This document shows, one piece after another, positions 63,902 to 64,000 of a DNA stretch of 64,000 bases (the first letter of the stretch is position 1; each line of letters begins with the position of its first letter). This stretch comes from Paludibacteraceae bacterium (GTDB lineage: Bacteria; Bacteroidota; Bacteroidia; Bacteroidales; Paludibacteraceae), in contig JAKSKR010000009.1 in NCBI GenBank assembly GCA_024401645.1, positions 23,299-87,298 of the forward strand, given 5' to 3'. The notes beneath the pieces are model-generated. The model was given only the letters and a program-made list of their open reading frames with translations, was not told where the DNA came from and did no database searches. Both the position numbers and the translations under genes were made by a program.

Positions 63902-63924
63902 TAACGAAAAAAGAGAAATAAGAT

Positions 63925-64000
63925 ATGAAAAAAGAATTTGTATCGGCTGACGTTGAGTTGGTAAAGATCATGGTTGCAGACGTAATTGCAACAAGTGGCG
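63925..64000 (+). CDS. 34-residue peptide, array copy 2 (cut by window end)
   Basis: The first 76 bases are identical to copy 1 except one synonymous change in codon 7 (TCA to TCG). The frame is open to the window end, after IATSG. The spacer before it (23 bases) is similar in composition to the leader of copy 1 (AGAAATAAGATATG against CAAATAGAATATG). Further copies or processing genes may lie beyond. Confidence 0.75.
   Translation, partial: MKKEFVSADVELVKIMVADVIATSG

Larger units (their letters stand above)
63797..64000 (+). repeat. Tandem repeat of 128-bp peptide-gene units
   Basis: Unit length 128 bases (63797 to 63925); at least 1.6 units visible, 75 of 76 comparable coding bases identical. 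Confidence 0.9.

Overview
The window reads as chromosomal DNA of a Bacteroidota (Bacteroidales-like) bacterium. Several promoters fit the Bacteroidota sigma pattern TTTG-N19/21-TAnnTTTG, and Shine-Dalgarno sites are mostly weak. Other markers are a hybrid two-component regulator with propeller, kinase, receiver and AraC parts, a type IX secretion (T9SS) tail on a GH30-like enzyme, BspA-like leucine-rich repeats, PepSY-like lipoproteins and a PabB-PabC fusion. Species cannot be assigned from sequence alone.

Layout. 1-3.6 kb: dtd and uvrC (minus) with a perfect parS palindrome between them, then an AT-rich spacer with a consensus DnaA box, suggesting the origin region is near. 3.7-14.4 kb, mostly minus strand: a BspA-like protein; a five-gene cluster of unknown function behind a perfect 14-bp-arm palindrome; a HAD/VanZ/glycosyltransferase/rarA operon; a DUF1963 protein with a Rieske-like lipoprotein; and tRNA-Ile2(CAU).

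14.6-28.8 kb, plus strand: eight tightly packed genes. The first five are a membrane VWA protein, a 1083-residue tubulin/FtsZ-like GTPase, a 938-residue unknown membrane protein, a membrane protein with two transglutaminase-like domains, and a membrane-anchored HExxH peptidase. A HAD phosphatase, a NamZ-like muramidase (DUF1343) and a patatin-like lipase follow. I infer an envelope- or membrane-remodelling machine built on a tubulin homologue; it is the strongest candidate for an undescribed system here.

29.0-36.0 kb: the hybrid regulator and a T9SS-exported GH30-like enzyme. 36.1-37.4 kb: a 1.2-kb IS256-like insertion sequence with intact 8-bp target duplication and a transposase reading frame broken at an A7 run. 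37.5-37.6 kb: a promoter-terminator pair that may encode a ~70-nt RNA. 37.6-49.7 kb: pabBC, a phosphoesterase, a PepSY-like lipoprotein, a TPR protein, a nucleoside kinase, then serC, serA and pnp, which show codon use of highly expressed genes.

49.7-61.0 kb: a methyltransferase, a Gfo/Idh/MocA oxidoreductase, a lipoprotein, two alkaline-phosphatase-fold membrane enzymes (YejM-like and LtaS/OpgB-like), miaB, a flavodoxin-fold membrane protein, a small membrane protein and a doubled outer-membrane barrel. 61.1-64.0 kb: a non-coding stretch with two hairpins sharing one loop sequence, a large GLUG-type surface protein, and the start of a tandem array of near-identical 34-residue peptide genes behind a perfect promoter, cut by the window end.
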